NCBI GenBank assembly: GCA_018241725.1
Contig: JAFEDI010000103.1
Span: forward strand, 124,001-188,000
Length of the DNA: 64,000 bases
Source: Pseudomonadota bacterium
Lineage (GTDB): Bacteria > Pseudomonadota > Gammaproteobacteria > Burkholderiales > Rhodocyclaceae
Direction: 5' to 3'
Position 1 is the stretch's first letter; each line of letters opens with the position of its first letter. Positions 1-10,714 of the stretch are shown one piece after another. A program made the position numbers and the translations under genes. Under the pieces are notes generated by a model. It ran no database searches, had not been told where the DNA came from, and saw only the letters and a program-made list of their open reading frames with translations.

Positions 1-614
1 TCGGCGGCGGGGACGGCGCCACAGCCCGGGAGCTGCTCAAACACCCAAGCCTTGAACGAATCGTCGTGGCCGAGCTCGACGCAGAGGTCGTGCGTCTTGT
101 CGGACAGTTCATTCCCACCCTCCCCGCCCTGGCCTTCACTTCACCCCGCGTGCACCTGCAGATTGGCGACGCCGCCGCAAGCCTTCGCCAACACCATGCC
201 AGAGGCGAGCGCTTCGACCTCATCCTCTTTGATCTCACGGCCAGCGACAATCCGGCCTGCGCGCATCTTCATCACGAAGAATTCATTCGCCTTTGTGCTG
301 CCAGCCTGAACGCAGGCGGTATCATCCACGTCCAGTTGGGATCACCCTTTTATCAACCGGTGCAGACTGCGGCCCTGTGGCAACACATGCGCAGCGTATT
401 TACCGGCCTGTGCCCCACGCTCATCAGCGTTCCGTCCTACGGCGGTCCCTGGCTGCTGGCCCGCGCCACCGCCGACACAGGAACAGACCCGGCCCCTACC
501 ATACTGAACGCACGCCTCAGCGAGCGCGGCATCACAGGTCTGCGCCACTACAATCCGGATCTGCACCACGCCTGCCAGGCCCTGCCCAACCACATTAGCC
601 AATTGCTCGCCTGA
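1..614 (+). CDS. Spermidine synthase-like methyltransferase-fold protein (5' end cut by window)
   Basis: The reading frame is open from the first bases (codons from position 3) and stops at 612-614, so the N-terminus lies outside the window. The visible start GGGDGATARELLKHPSLERI is the nucleotide-binding glycine loop of spermidine/spermine synthases, followed by VAELDAEVV, where the acidic residue would contact decarboxylated SAM or MTA. A second conserved stretch, FDLILFDLTASDNP, sits where SpeE proteins carry their catalytic Asp region. SpeE transfers an aminopropyl group to putrescine in the cytosol. Only about 204 residues are visible and the C-terminal half is diverged, so a SpeE-like protein of other specificity is possible. 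rsmB begins 4 bases downstream, so the two are probably co-transcribed. Confidence 0.8.
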   Translation, partial: GGGDGATARELLKHPSLERIVVAELDAEVVRLVGQFIPTLPALAFTSPRVHLQIGDAAASLRQHHARGERFDLILFDLTASDNPACAHLHHEEFIRLCAASLNAGGIIHVQLGSPFYQPVQTAALWQHMRSVFTGLCPTLISVPSYGGPWLLARATADTGTDPAPTILNARLSERGITGLRHYNPDLHHACQALPNHISQLLA

Positions 615-618
615 ACCC

Positions 619-1935
619 ATGCCCCACGCTTTTACCTCCACGCCCCCCAAATCTCTACCGGAAGACAGCCTGGGCTACGCCATCCTCACCGCAGCCCAGC
701 TGATTGCCGACGTTGTCGCCGGAACCACCCTCACCGACAGTCTGGCCGCCCTGTGGGCCGCACGTACGCAGACGCCGGCCAGCGTGCGGGGTGCGGTGCT
801 CGACCTCACCTACGGGACCCTGCGGGACTATGGTCGCCAGGACTTCATCCTTGGCCGCCTGCTGCAAAAGCCCTTGCCAGAGCCGATCCAGTCCATCCTG
901 CGCGTGGCGCTGCACCGCTTGGACAGCCATGCCGACACCGCCCATACCGTCGTCAACCAGGCGGTCGGCGCTGCGGCCACGTGCATCGAGGGCAAGTTCA
1001 AGGGCGTCGTAAACGGCGTGCTGCGCAATGCCCTGCGGCAGATGGATGCGTTGAACAAGGCCGCCGATTCAGACATGGTTGCAGAGCACCGCCACCCGCC
1101 CTGGTGGATCCGCCGCCTGAAGGCTCAGTACCCCGCCGAGTGGCGTGACATCCTTCGAGCCGGCAACACCCATCCCCCGATGGCGCTACGCATCAACGTA
1201 CTGCGCAGCAACCTCGAGGACACTCTGGCCAGCTTCGCCGAAGCGGACTTGCCGGTTCGCCAACTCACCAACGGTGCCCTGCTGCTGGCGCGCCCAGTCC
1301 CCGTTTCCCGTGTGCCCGGCTTTGCCGAAGGCTGCATCAGCGTGCAGGATGCAGGCGCCCAGTTTGCCGCCCAGTACCTGGATGTGGACGATGGACAGCG
1401 CGTCCTCGACGCCTGTGCCGCCCCAGGCGGTAAGGCCGCCCATGTCCTCGAGATCGCCGATGTAGAACTCACCGCCATCGACGCCGATCCACTGCGGGCC
1501 AGACGCATTACAGAGAACCTGCAGCGCCTCGGCCTCGACGCCACCGTCAAGCATGCCGACTGCCGCGATCTCGCCGGTTGGTGGGACGGCCGCCCTTTCG
1601 ATCGCATTCTGGCCGACGTGCCCTGCTCCGCCTCCGGCGTAGTACGCCGCAACCCGGACATCAAATGGCTGCGCCGCGCCAGCGATATTGCCCACTTCGC
1701 GGCCCAGCAGGCCGAGATCGTCGATGCCCTGTGGCAGGTCCTCGCCCCGGGTGGCAAAATGCTCTATGCCACCTGCTCGGTATTCGCCGAGGAAAACCGT
1801 GAGCAGATGGCCGGCTTCGCTGCCCGTCATCCCGATTGCCGCCGGCTGCCCCTGAACGGCCAGCTCGACTGCCAATACCTGCCCAGCTCCGAACATGACG
1901 GATTCTTCTACGCCCTGCTCGAGAAAATCGCCTGA
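619..1935 (+). CDS. rsmB: 16S rRNA (cytosine-967 C5)-methyltransferase RsmB
   Basis: A 438-residue cytosolic rRNA modification enzyme that methylates C967 of 16S rRNA with SAM. The N-terminal ~140 residues form a NusB-like RNA-binding domain (SLAALWAARTQTPASVRGAV, then VVNQAV). The C-terminal ~290 residues form the Rossmann methyltransferase. The SAM motif DACAAPGGKAAHVLE is present. Both catalytic cysteines of m5C enzymes are present: Cys336 in DVPCSASGVVRRNPDIKW and Cys386 in LYATCSVFAEEN. Length matches the family. The ATG lies 4 bases after the upstream stop, and the 3' end overlaps the DUF4390 gene by 41 bases, which indicates translational coupling. Confidence 0.95.
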   Translation: MPHAFTSTPPKSLPEDSLGYAILTAAQLIADVVAGTTLTDSLAALWAARTQTPASVRGAVLDLTYGTLRDYGRQDFILGRLLQKPLPEPIQSILRVALHRLDSHADTAHTVVNQAVGAAATCIEGKFKGVVNGVLRNALRQMDALNKAADSDMVAEHRHPPWWIRRLKAQYPAEWRDILRAGNTHPPMALRINVLRSNLEDTLASFAEADLPVRQLTNGALLLARPVPVSRVPGFAEGCISVQDAGAQFAAQYLDVDDGQRVLDACAAPGGKAAHVLEIADVELTAIDADPLRARRITENLQRLGLDATVKHADCRDLAGWWDGRPFDRILADVPCSASGVVRRNPDIKWLRRASDIAHFAAQQAEIVDALWQVLAPGGKMLYATCSVFAEENREQMAGFAARHPDCRRLPLNGQLDCQYLPSSEHDGFFYALLEKIA

Positions 1936-2512
1936 GCGCCGCCGCTTCCTGCTCCACACCCTCGGCATCACCGCCGGTGTGCTATTTGCACTTAAAGCCG
2001 CACCGGCGCATGCCAACGATGCGGACATCCGCAGTGCCGCCCTGCTGCCCAGCGACGATCTCTACGTCCTCAACGCCGACATCAACGCCGAACTCACCCC
2101 GCTTCTCGCCGATGTGGTGGCCCGCGGGGTATCGCTGTACTTCAATGCAGAGTTCGAATTGAGTGCCCCGCGTTGGTACTGGATGGACGAAGAGATCGCC
2201 AGCAAGACCCTGACCTATCGCCTCTCCTACCAATCCCTGACCCGCCAGTACCGCCTCACCACCGGAGCTTTGCACCAGAACTTTGGCAGCCTTGAGGAGG
2301 CCATGCGGACCATGCTGCGCATCCGCAACTGGGGCATCGCCGATCGCAACGCCCTGAAGGTCGGCAAGAGCTACAACGCCGCACTGCGTTTCCGCCTGGA
2401 TGTCGGTGAGTTGCCCAAGCCGCTGCAGGTCAGCGCCTTCGGGCGCAAGGACTGGAACATGGCAACCGACTGGTACCGGTGGACCTTCGTCGTCCCCCGG
2501 GAGTCGAAATGA
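1895..2512 (+). CDS. DUF4390 family exported protein
   Basis: A 205-residue protein of unknown function. It starts inside the end of rsmB in another frame and ends in an ATGA overlap with the NtrY kinase gene. Residues ~15-42 look like a Tat-type export signal (ERRRFLLHTLGITAGVLFA, then AAPAHA). The mature part has alternating hydrophobic strands with many aromatic residues (APRWYWMDEEI, LTYRLSYQSLTRQYRL, WYRWTFVVP), consistent with a periplasmic beta-rich domain. The rsmB-DUF4390-ntrY-ntrX order is recurrent in betaproteobacteria (recalled, not searched). That order, plus export, suggests it may modulate the periplasmic part of the kinase; this is inference only. Confidence 0.85.
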   Translation: MTDSSTPCSRKSPERRRFLLHTLGITAGVLFALKAAPAHANDADIRSAALLPSDDLYVLNADINAELTPLLADVVARGVSLYFNAEFELSAPRWYWMDEEIASKTLTYRLSYQSLTRQYRLTTGALHQNFGSLEEAMRTMLRIRNWGIADRNALKVGKSYNAALRFRLDVGELPKPLQVSAFGRKDWNMATDWYRWTFVVPRESK

Positions 2513-4635
2513 GATCCACCGGCCTCGTCATCGCGGCGGCTGTCGGCGGCATCCTTCTCTTCCTGCTTGCCACCGCCAGCGCCAATACGCCGCTGTTCGC
2601 CCGCAACTACACCCTGCTCCTTGGTCTCAACGGCGCCATCACCCTCGGGTTGGCCAGCCTGGTGGTCGTCCAGTTGCGCAGCTTGTGGCAGGAACACCGG
2701 GCCCGTCGTTTCGGCTCCCGTCTCAAGCTGCGCCTGATGGCCATCTTCGCGGCGATGGCGGTCGTACCTGGCGCCCTCGTCTACGCGGTGTCTTTGCAGT
2801 TCGCGGTGAAGAGCATCGAATCCTGGTTCAACGTGCGGGTAGACGCGGCCCTGGAAAGTGGCCTCCAGCTCGGTCGTACGACCCTCGAAATCCTCCTCGA
2901 TCAGCTCGCCAACAAGGCCGATCAGGTAGCCCTCGAGCTCGAATCCGCCGCACCGATCCGCCCGCCGCTGCTCAACCAACTACGCGAAAGGGCCGGCATC
3001 GAATCCGCAACGGTGTTCTCTCCGAGTGGCAAGATCATCGCCACCGCCGACATCCAGCTCGACACGCTGATGCCCGAGCAGCCCAGTGCGTCCCAGTTGC
3101 GCCAGGCCCGCCAGACCCGTGGCTACCGGGCGGCAGAAGGCAATGCCACCGAAGGGCTGGTGCTGCGCGTGATCGTGCCGATTCCGTCGCGGCGCTTCAC
3201 CGAACCCCAGCTGCTACAGGTCACCCAGGAAGTCCCGCGCTCCTTCGCGATGCACGCCGAGAGCGTTGAAACGGTGCACCGGGACTACCAGGAGCTGTCC
3301 CTCGCGCGTAACGGCCTGAAGCGCATCTACACGCTGACCCTCACGCTCACCCTGCTGCTGGCCCTGTTCGCTGCCGTTGCCGTCGCCTTCGTGCTGACCC
3401 GCCGCCTCGCTGCGCCGCTGTTCATCCTCGCCGAGGGCACCCAGGCGGTGGCCGCCGGTGACTTCAGCCCACGTCAGGCCCTGCCGGCCCGCGATGAACT
3501 CGGCGTGCTGACCCAGTCCTTCAACCAGATGACCCGCCAGTTGGAAGACGCCCGGGAACAGGCCGACAAGCACCGGGCCGCCGTCGAACGCAACCGGGCC
3601 TACCTGGAAGGGGTGCTCGCCAATCTCTCCGCCGGCGTGCTGGCTTTCTCGCCGGACGGCCACCTGCGGGCAGCCAACCACGGCGCGATGACCATCCTCA
3701 ACGACCCGCTCGACGGCTACGAGCGCCTGCGCCTCGACGAATGGGAGGGCCACGGTGCCTTCCGGGATGCGCTGCTGGACGGCTTCCACGGCCCCGAGGC
3801 CGACTGGAACCGGCAGATCGAATTCTCCAATCCGGATGGCAGCACTCAGACTCTCCTCCTTCATGGCACCCGCCTGCCTGACGATACTGGCGGTGGCTGG
3901 GTAGTTGTGTTCGACGACATCACTCACCTCATCGCCGCCCAGCGCACCGCTGCTTGGGCCGAGGTGGCCCGGCGCCTGGCCCATGAGATCAAGAACCCGC
4001 TAACCCCGATCCAGCTGTCGGCCGAACGCCTGCAGTTCAAGCTGGCCGACCGCCTCGATGACGAGGGCCGGCAGATGCTGGAGCGCTCCACCACTACCAT
4101 CGTGAACCAGGTGGAGGCGATGAAGAATCTGGTCAATGCCTTCCGCGATTACGCCCGCCTGCCCAGCCCGGTGATGACCCCGGTGGATCTGAACGCGCTG
4201 GTGCGCGAGGTCCTGGTCCTCTACGAAGGCTCACCGGTGATGATCCACGCCGAGTTGGCCGCCGAGCTACCCCGCGTGCTCGGCGACGTCACGCAGATCC
4301 GCCAGGTCATCCACAACCTGCTGCAAAATGCCGAGGACGCCCTCGCCGAGCAGGCCCATCCGGAAATCGAGCTGTTGACCCGATCCGATGCGCGCCGGGT
4401 AGACTTGATCCTGCGCGACAACGGACTGGGCTTTCCGCCCGAGATCCTGTCCCGGGCCTTTGAGCCCTATGTAACAACCAAAACCCGCGGTACCGGCCTC
4501 GGCCTCGCCATCGTCAAGAAGATCATCGACGAGCACGAGGGAGAGATCCGTCTCGCCAATCGAGAAGCCGGTGGAGCGGAAATCCGCATCCGCCTGCGCT
4601 GCGCCCCCCATTCTGAGTCCAGTGTCCATGGCTAA
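2509..4635 (+). CDS. ntrY: NtrY-type membrane sensor histidine kinase
   Basis: A 708-residue sensor kinase. The start was set at the ATG at 2509 because it overlaps the upstream stop (ATGA) and has a GGGAG Shine-Dalgarno; a longer GTG start at 2479 is less likely. It has three N-terminal membrane segments, an extracytoplasmic loop, a fourth membrane segment (residues ~275-300), a HAMP linker (RRLAAPLFILAEGTQAVAAG), a PAS domain and the kinase core. The phosphorylation site is His492 in HEIKNPLTPIQLSAERL. The ATP site shows NLLQNAEDAL, DNGLGFP and TKTRGTGLGLAIVKK. It should phosphorylate the regulator encoded immediately downstream (8-base overlap). NtrYX systems control nitrogen and redox responses. 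Confidence 0.93.
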   Translation: MRSTGLVIAAAVGGILLFLLATASANTPLFARNYTLLLGLNGAITLGLASLVVVQLRSLWQEHRARRFGSRLKLRLMAIFAAMAVVPGALVYAVSLQFAVKSIESWFNVRVDAALESGLQLGRTTLEILLDQLANKADQVALELESAAPIRPPLLNQLRERAGIESATVFSPSGKIIATADIQLDTLMPEQPSASQLRQARQTRGYRAAEGNATEGLVLRVIVPIPSRRFTEPQLLQVTQEVPRSFAMHAESVETVHRDYQELSLARNGLKRIYTLTLTLTLLLALFAAVAVAFVLTRRLAAPLFILAEGTQAVAAGDFSPRQALPARDELGVLTQSFNQMTRQLEDAREQADKHRAAVERNRAYLEGVLANLSAGVLAFSPDGHLRAANHGAMTILNDPLDGYERLRLDEWEGHGAFRDALLDGFHGPEADWNRQIEFSNPDGSTQTLLLHGTRLPDDTGGGWVVVFDDITHLIAAQRTAAWAEVARRLAHEIKNPLTPIQLSAERLQFKLADRLDDEGRQMLERSTTTIVNQVEAMKNLVNAFRDYARLPSPVMTPVDLNALVREVLVLYEGSPVMIHAELAAELPRVLGDVTQIRQVIHNLLQNAEDALAEQAHPEIELLTRSDARRVDLILRDNGLGFPPEILSRAFEPYVTTKTRGTGLGLAIVKKIIDEHEGEIRLANREAGGAEIRIRLRCAPHSESSVHG

Positions 4636-5878
4636 AATCCTCATCGTTGACGACGAAGTCGGTATCCGCGAGCTCCTGTCCGAGATCCTGCGCGACGAAG
4701 GTCACGACATCATCCTCGCCGAAAACGCCGCCACGGCCCGAGCCGCCCGTAATGCCGCCCGACCGGATCTCGTCTTGCTCGACATCTGGATGCCCGACAC
4801 CGATGGCGTCAGCCTGCTCAAGGAGTGGTCGGCCAATGGTCAGCTGACGATGCCGGTGGTTATGATGTCCGGACACGGCACCATCGACACCGCGGTCGAA
4901 GCCACGCGCATCGGCGCGATGGAGTTCCTCGAAAAGCCCATCGCGCTGCAGAAGCTGCTCGCCGCAGTCAAACGCGGGCTGGCCCGCATCAAGCCAGCCC
5001 ATGCGCCGAGTCCGCTGGGCCTCGCGGCTTTCGCCCGCTCTGCCCCGCTACGTGACCTGCGCAAGCGCCTGGAGCAGATGGCCGACAAGTCGCGGATCAT
5101 CCTGCTGCGTGTCGGCCCCGGCAGCCTCGCCGAGCTGTGTGCACGAACCCTGCAACGGGTTGGCGCCCCGTGGCTGGACCTGTCGCTGAACAGCGCTCCC
5201 CTCGAACTGAACATCCTCGAAGGAGCCCGCAATGGCCTGCTTTACGTCCCGGAACTGATCTACCTGTCACGCCCCCAGCAGAAGAACCTGGTCTTCGCGA
5301 TGGACCGTCTGGAACGCCACGGTCAGACCCTGGTCGTCGCCACCGAGCATCGCCCGGACGAACTGATCGAGCACGGCTGGGAAGAGCGCGTGCTGACCCG
5401 CCTGTTCGAAGTGTCCCTGGCACCACCAGCCCTCGGCGAGATCCGCGACGAGATCCCGGAGATCGCCAGCCAGGTCCTGCTGCACCTGGTCGAAGCCGGC
5501 GAGGTGCCACCGCGCCGGCTCTCTTCCGCCGCCCTCAACGCGCTGCGTAACCAGGCCTGGCCAGGCGGCTACGGCGAACTGAAGGCGGCCATCAAGTCCC
5601 TGTCCCTCGGCACGCTGGAAGAAGAGATCGGCATGGACGACGTCGCACACCTGCTGGTCAAGACGCCGACCGCCGCCCTCGGCCTACCCCTCGACCTGCC
5701 GCTGCGCGAAGCCCGCGAGATCTTCGAGCGCCTCTACTTCGAACACCACCTACAGCTGGACGGCGGCAACATGACCCGCCTGGCGGAAAAGACCGGCCTC
5801 GAACGGACCCACCTTTACCGCAAGCTCAAGCAGCTCGGCATCAGCGTCGGACGCAAGCATGAGGAAGGCAGCGCCTGA
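4628..5878 (+). CDS. ntrX: NtrX-like response regulator with a degenerate AAA+ domain
   Basis: A 416-residue response regulator, partner of the upstream NtrY. Residues 1-120 are an intact receiver with Asp8/Asp9, phospho-acceptor Asp52 (LLDIWMPDTDG) and the conserved Lys (EFLEKPI). The centre resembles a sigma-54 activator AAA+ domain in LTRLFEVSLAPPALGEIRDEI and WPGGYGEL. However, the Walker A loop is replaced by RVGPGSLAEL, the Walker B Asp is Pro (LLYVPEL), and the GAFTGA segment is missing between NSAPLELNILEGA and GLLYV. The C-terminus is a Fis-type helix-turn-helix (NMTRLAEKTGLERTHLYRKL). It should bind DNA on phosphorylation but is unlikely to hydrolyse ATP or remodel sigma-54 polymerase. 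A start at 4571 was rejected as an upstream extension inside ntrY. Confidence 0.9.
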   Translation: MAKILIVDDEVGIRELLSEILRDEGHDIILAENAATARAARNAARPDLVLLDIWMPDTDGVSLLKEWSANGQLTMPVVMMSGHGTIDTAVEATRIGAMEFLEKPIALQKLLAAVKRGLARIKPAHAPSPLGLAAFARSAPLRDLRKRLEQMADKSRIILLRVGPGSLAELCARTLQRVGAPWLDLSLNSAPLELNILEGARNGLLYVPELIYLSRPQQKNLVFAMDRLERHGQTLVVATEHRPDELIEHGWEERVLTRLFEVSLAPPALGEIRDEIPEIASQVLLHLVEAGEVPPRRLSSAALNALRNQAWPGGYGELKAAIKSLSLGTLEEEIGMDDVAHLLVKTPTAALGLPLDLPLREAREIFERLYFEHHLQLDGGNMTRLAEKTGLERTHLYRKLKQLGISVGRKHEEGSA

Positions 5879-6019
5879 TCCTCCTCTGCGGCAAGACCGC
5901 GAGCCCGCCACGATCCAGGGACTCACCCCTTCTTGATCTACCCCATCCACGCGGGGGTGACAAATGGCGGATAATCCCGCCTTTGCCGCCCCTGCGCGGT
6001 CCCCCGTCGAGGATTTACC

Positions 6020-7093
6020 GTGAGCCGTCCGAAGAACGACACCTTCCTGCGCGCGCTGCTGCGCCAGCCCACCGACTACACCCCCCTCTGGCTGATGCGC
6101 CAGGCTGGCCGCTACCTGCCCGAATACCGCGAAACCCGCAAACGCGCCGGCAGCTTCCTCGACCTCTGCAAGAGCCCCAGCCTGGCCTGCGAAGTCACGT
6201 TGCAACCCCTCACCCGCTACAATCTCGACGCGGCAATCCTGTTCTCCGACATCCTCACCGTGCCCGACGCGATGGGCCTCGGCCTATACTTTGCCGAAGG
6301 CGAGGGACCGAAGTTCGAGCGGCCGCTGAAGGAAGAATGGGAGATCCGCAACCTGGCCGTGCCCGATCCCAACATCGAGCTCGGCTACGTGATGGACGCC
6401 GTCGCCGAAATCCGCCGCGCGCTGGGTGATTCCGTACCGCTGATCGGCTTCTCCGGCAGCCCCTGGACCCTCGCCTGCTACATGGTCGAGGGCGGCGGCT
6501 CGGACGACTATCGCAAGGTCAAGGCCCTGCTCTACAGCCGCCCCGACCTGATGCACCACATCCTGGACGTCACCGCCCAGGCCGTCATCGCCTACCTCAA
6601 TGCGCAGATCGAAGCTGGCGCCCAGGCCGTGATGATCTTCGACTCCTGGGGTGGCGTGCTCGCCCACGGCGCCTACAAGGAATTCTCCCTCGCCTACATC
6701 CGCAAGATCGTCGCCGGCCTCACCCGCGAGAAGGATGGCGAAAAGGTGCCGTGCATCGTGTTCACCAAGGGTGGCGGCCTGTGGCTGGCCGACATTGCCG
6801 ACAGTGGCGCCGACGCGGTCGGCCTGGACTGGACCGTGGATATCGGCGCAGCCCGCCGCCTGGTCGGCGACAAGGTTGCACTGCAGGGCAACCTCGACCC
6901 AGCCGTGCTGTTCGGCACCCCCGAAGCCGTCGCTGCCGAAGCGAAGAAGGTGCTCGACTCCTTCGGCCCGCACCACGGCCATGTGTTTAACCTGGGCCAC
7001 GGGATTTCCCAGTTCACCCCGCCGGAAAACGTCGAGGTGCTGGTCAACACCGTGCACAGCTACAGCCGCGAACTCAAGGCGAAGACCGCCTGA
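6020..7093 (+). CDS. hemE: Uroporphyrinogen decarboxylase HemE
   Basis: A 357-residue cytosolic enzyme that removes four acetate carboxyls from uroporphyrinogen III to give coproporphyrinogen III in heme synthesis. The N-terminal signature [19 protein letters not shown] supplies the substrate-binding arginines. Also visible are [20 protein letters not shown] (essential Asp), [19 protein letters not shown] and the C-terminal [16 protein letters not shown]. It starts with GTG at 6020, preceded by GAGG, and the length is normal for HemE. It lies 141 bases after ntrX with its own leader and ends at a strong terminator, so it is probably a separate unit. The porphyrin link to cobA at 34 kb is metabolic only. 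Confidence 0.97.
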   Translation: MSRPKNDTFLRALLRQPTDYTPLWLMRQAGRYLPEYRETRKRAGSFLDLCKSPSLACEVTLQPLTRYNLDAAILFSDILTVPDAMGLGLYFAEGEGPKFERPLKEEWEIRNLAVPDPNIELGYVMDAVAEIRRALGDSVPLIGFSGSPWTLACYMVEGGGSDDYRKVKALLYSRPDLMHHILDVTAQAVIAYLNAQIEAGAQAVMIFDSWGGVLAHGAYKEFSLAYIRKIVAGLTREKDGEKVPCIVFTKGGGLWLADIADSGADAVGLDWTVDIGAARRLVGDKVALQGNLDPAVLFGTPEAVAAEAKKVLDSFGPHHGHVFNLGHGISQFTPPENVEVLVNTVHSYSRELKAKTA

Positions 7094-7114
7094 GGCACTG
7101 CGGCTCAGTCGTGC

Positions 7115-7141
7115 AAAGGCCGGCAGCTTGCCGGCCTTTTT
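7115..7141 (+). terminator. Rho-independent terminator of hemE
   Basis: A perfect 10-bp stem (AAAGGCCGGC pairing with GCCGGCCTTT) with loop AGCTT is followed by a T run, 21 bases after the hemE stop. Confidence 0.9.
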
Positions 7142-7435
7142 GCTGCCAGCCCCTGATTTCGCCCGTTTTCCAGCACCTGCGGGAGCATCCTGGCCCCTTC
7201 CCAAGCCCGGACGGGAAAACGGCTCCGTCAAGCATTAAATTTTCAACTTACCCCTTGACTTGTGCACAGCTTCACGTCCCCTGTCATTTTTTCGACATGA
7301 ATTCCTAACTGACTTTTTGGTCGTTCCAAGGGACTGTTTTTAAATGGAATATTATCCATGCCAGATTCACGGTCGGAAAATGGAAAGCATATGGCGAGTG
7401 GCTACAAGGGTGATTTTCCGGTTTTCCCCACAAAG

Positions 7436-7458
7436 TTATCCACAGTTTTTGTGGACAA
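7436..7458. promoter_or_regulatory. Convergent pair of DnaA-box-like sequences upstream of priA
   Basis: TTATCCACA matches the DnaA box consensus exactly. Five bases later comes TGTGGACAA, an inverted box with one mismatch. Together they form an inverted repeat that could bind DnaA cooperatively. The site lies about 130 bases before the priA start codon, so DnaA control of a replication-restart gene is plausible but unproven. Confidence 0.45.
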
Positions 7459-7586
7459 GAAGAAATACGCATTCGACGCCAAAGAGTTCAACCCCTTTGC
7501 CCATCCGCCATCTCAAAAAAACGTTGCAATGCGCTGATTTACGGGTACTTTCCCAAAACAGCCACCATTCCCCGCCTTAGCCCACC

Positions 7587-9758
<2,172 letters not shown>

Positions 9759-9989
9759 ACGGCTCCTGCTCGCGCCAGCACCAACCTTCCCAGCAAAACC
9801 GCCAGCCCATGCCGGGGCAGGAGCTGCGGCGCTATAGCGCGGACCACAGGTGGCTCACATCGCTGTTACAAATGAACAAGGGCTTACATTTCCCCTGACA
9901 ACCACGGGCGATGGCAGGCGTTATTCGCTACAAGGGCAGGCAATTACGCCACCCCGGAACAAACGACCCAGTCATCCAGGAGAACGCAA

Positions 9990-10277
9990 ATGCTGAACAA
10001 GATCATCGCCATCGCCATCGCCGCCGGTTTCGCTTCCGCTTCCTTTGCGCAGGCGCCCGCCGCAACTCCGGCCAAGCCCGCTACTGCAGCCACCGCGGCT
10101 GCCGAGAAGAAGGCTGAAGCTCCCAAGGCTGGCGAAACGGTGAAGACCGAGACGACCAAGAGCGAAGGTGCCAAGGCCGAGAAGCATGAAAAACACATGA
10201 AGCACGCCAAGCACACGGCGAAGGCTGAAGCCAAGGCAGAAACCAAGGCCGCTGACACGCCCGCCGCTGCTAAGTAA
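9990..10277 (+). CDS. Small exported Ala/Lys/His-rich protein
   Basis: A 95-residue protein with a clear Sec signal (MLNKIIAIAIAAGFASASFA, cleavage after Ala-X-Ala) and a Shine-Dalgarno CAGGAG. The mature ~75 residues are low-complexity, rich in Ala, Lys, Glu and Thr, with a His/Lys cluster (KHEKHMKHAKHTAKAE). The composition recalls enterobacterial acid-shock protein Asr and other metal- or proton-buffering periplasmic proteins, but low-complexity similarity does not prove homology. A strong terminator follows 27 bases after the stop, so the gene is a stand-alone transcript, perhaps abundant. Function unknown. Confidence 0.75.
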   Translation: MLNKIIAIAIAAGFASASFAQAPAATPAKPATAATAAAEKKAEAPKAGETVKTETTKSEGAKAEKHEKHMKHAKHTAKAEAKAETKAADTPAAAK

Positions 10278-10304
10278 GCTGCTTCAGTCGTACTGATACC
10301 AGCC

Positions 10305-10350
10305 CCGCGGGGCGTGGTCCGGGCATCCGGATCACGCCCCGCGGTCTTTT
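10305..10350 (+). terminator. Strong Rho-independent terminator
   Basis: Arms CCGCGGGGCGTG and CACGCCCCGCGG pair perfectly and continue inward (GTCCGG/CCGGAT with one G-T pair), giving about 18 bp with loop GCAT, followed by TCTTTT. It ends the small exported-protein gene. Confidence 0.9.
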
Positions 10351-10390
10351 GATCTGAGGCATCTGCAAGCTGGAACGTCGCCTGCAATTA

Positions 10391-10453
10391 TTTGATAATA
10401 ATTCTCGTTTACTTTTCAATCCAACAGCACTAAATTGAGATCAATTCTCATTA
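10391..10453 (+). promoter_or_regulatory. Candidate Fur-type boxes around a promoter
   Basis: Two 19-mers resemble Fur boxes: TTTGATAATAATTCTCGTT at 10391 and TTGAGATCAATTCTCATTA at 10435. They share AATTCTC(A/G)TT. Between and overlapping them is a possible sigma-70 promoter, TTTACT (10408-10413), 17 bases, TAAATT (10431-10436). Repression by Fur with iron is therefore expected for the two genes downstream. This rests on motif likeness only. Confidence 0.5.
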
Positions 10454-10459
10454 GCTCAA

Positions 10460-10714
10460 ATGGATGAATCGATGAACACACCAACCCTATCGGCAACCAC
10501 GGTCGAGTCGCCCAGCCTCTGGGCCGGAACCCTCGCCCAGCTCCTCCGTTTCGATGAAACCGGCTGCCACCACGCCGCCAGACGCGCAGCCGACCTGCTC
10601 AGCCGCCTGGCCGACCAACCGAACCTGGATCCGGGCTTCCGCGATCTGTGCGAACGCGCAGCCCATCGACTGGAAGACGCAGATACGGGAGCGCGCCATG
10701 TGTCTCGCCCCTGA
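10460..10714 (+). CDS. Small uncharacterised protein upstream of the DUF2325 gene
   Basis: An 84-residue predicted soluble protein of unknown family. The middle (SLWAGTLAQLLRFDETGCHHAARRAADLLSRLAD) and end (DPGFRDLCERAAHRLEDAD) look helical and include a CHH cluster. There are two possible starts, ATG at 10460 or 10472; neither has a strong Shine-Dalgarno. It overlaps the DUF2325 gene by 17 bases, so the pair is co-translated and probably works together. It sits directly behind the Fur-like promoter, which suggests a role in iron limitation; this is inference. Confidence 0.6.
   Translation: MDESMNTPTLSATTVESPSLWAGTLAQLLRFDETGCHHAARRAADLLSRLADQPNLDPGFRDLCERAAHRLEDADTGARHVSRP

Larger units (their letters stand above)
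7094..7586. other. 493-bp intergenic region between hemE and priA
   Basis: After the hemE terminator, this gap is markedly more AT-rich than its surroundings from about 7235 on. It holds no credible gene; a 78-codon frame at 7344 lacks coding character. Three DnaA-box-like 9-mers are visible: TTGTGCACA at 7260 (one mismatch to TTATNCACA), TTATCCACA at 7436 (perfect) and the inverted TGTGGACAA at 7450 (one mismatch). It must contain the priA promoter, but no convincing -35/-10 pair could be fixed by eye. Confidence 0.6.

Noticed and set aside
1186-2028. 280-codon minus-strand frame opposite rsmB
   Set aside because: rsmB has all catalytic motifs; the antisense frame is a compositional shadow.
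7344-7580. 78-codon frame in the hemE-priA gap
   Set aside because: No Shine-Dalgarno, no domain, AT-rich region with DnaA-like sites and promoter function.
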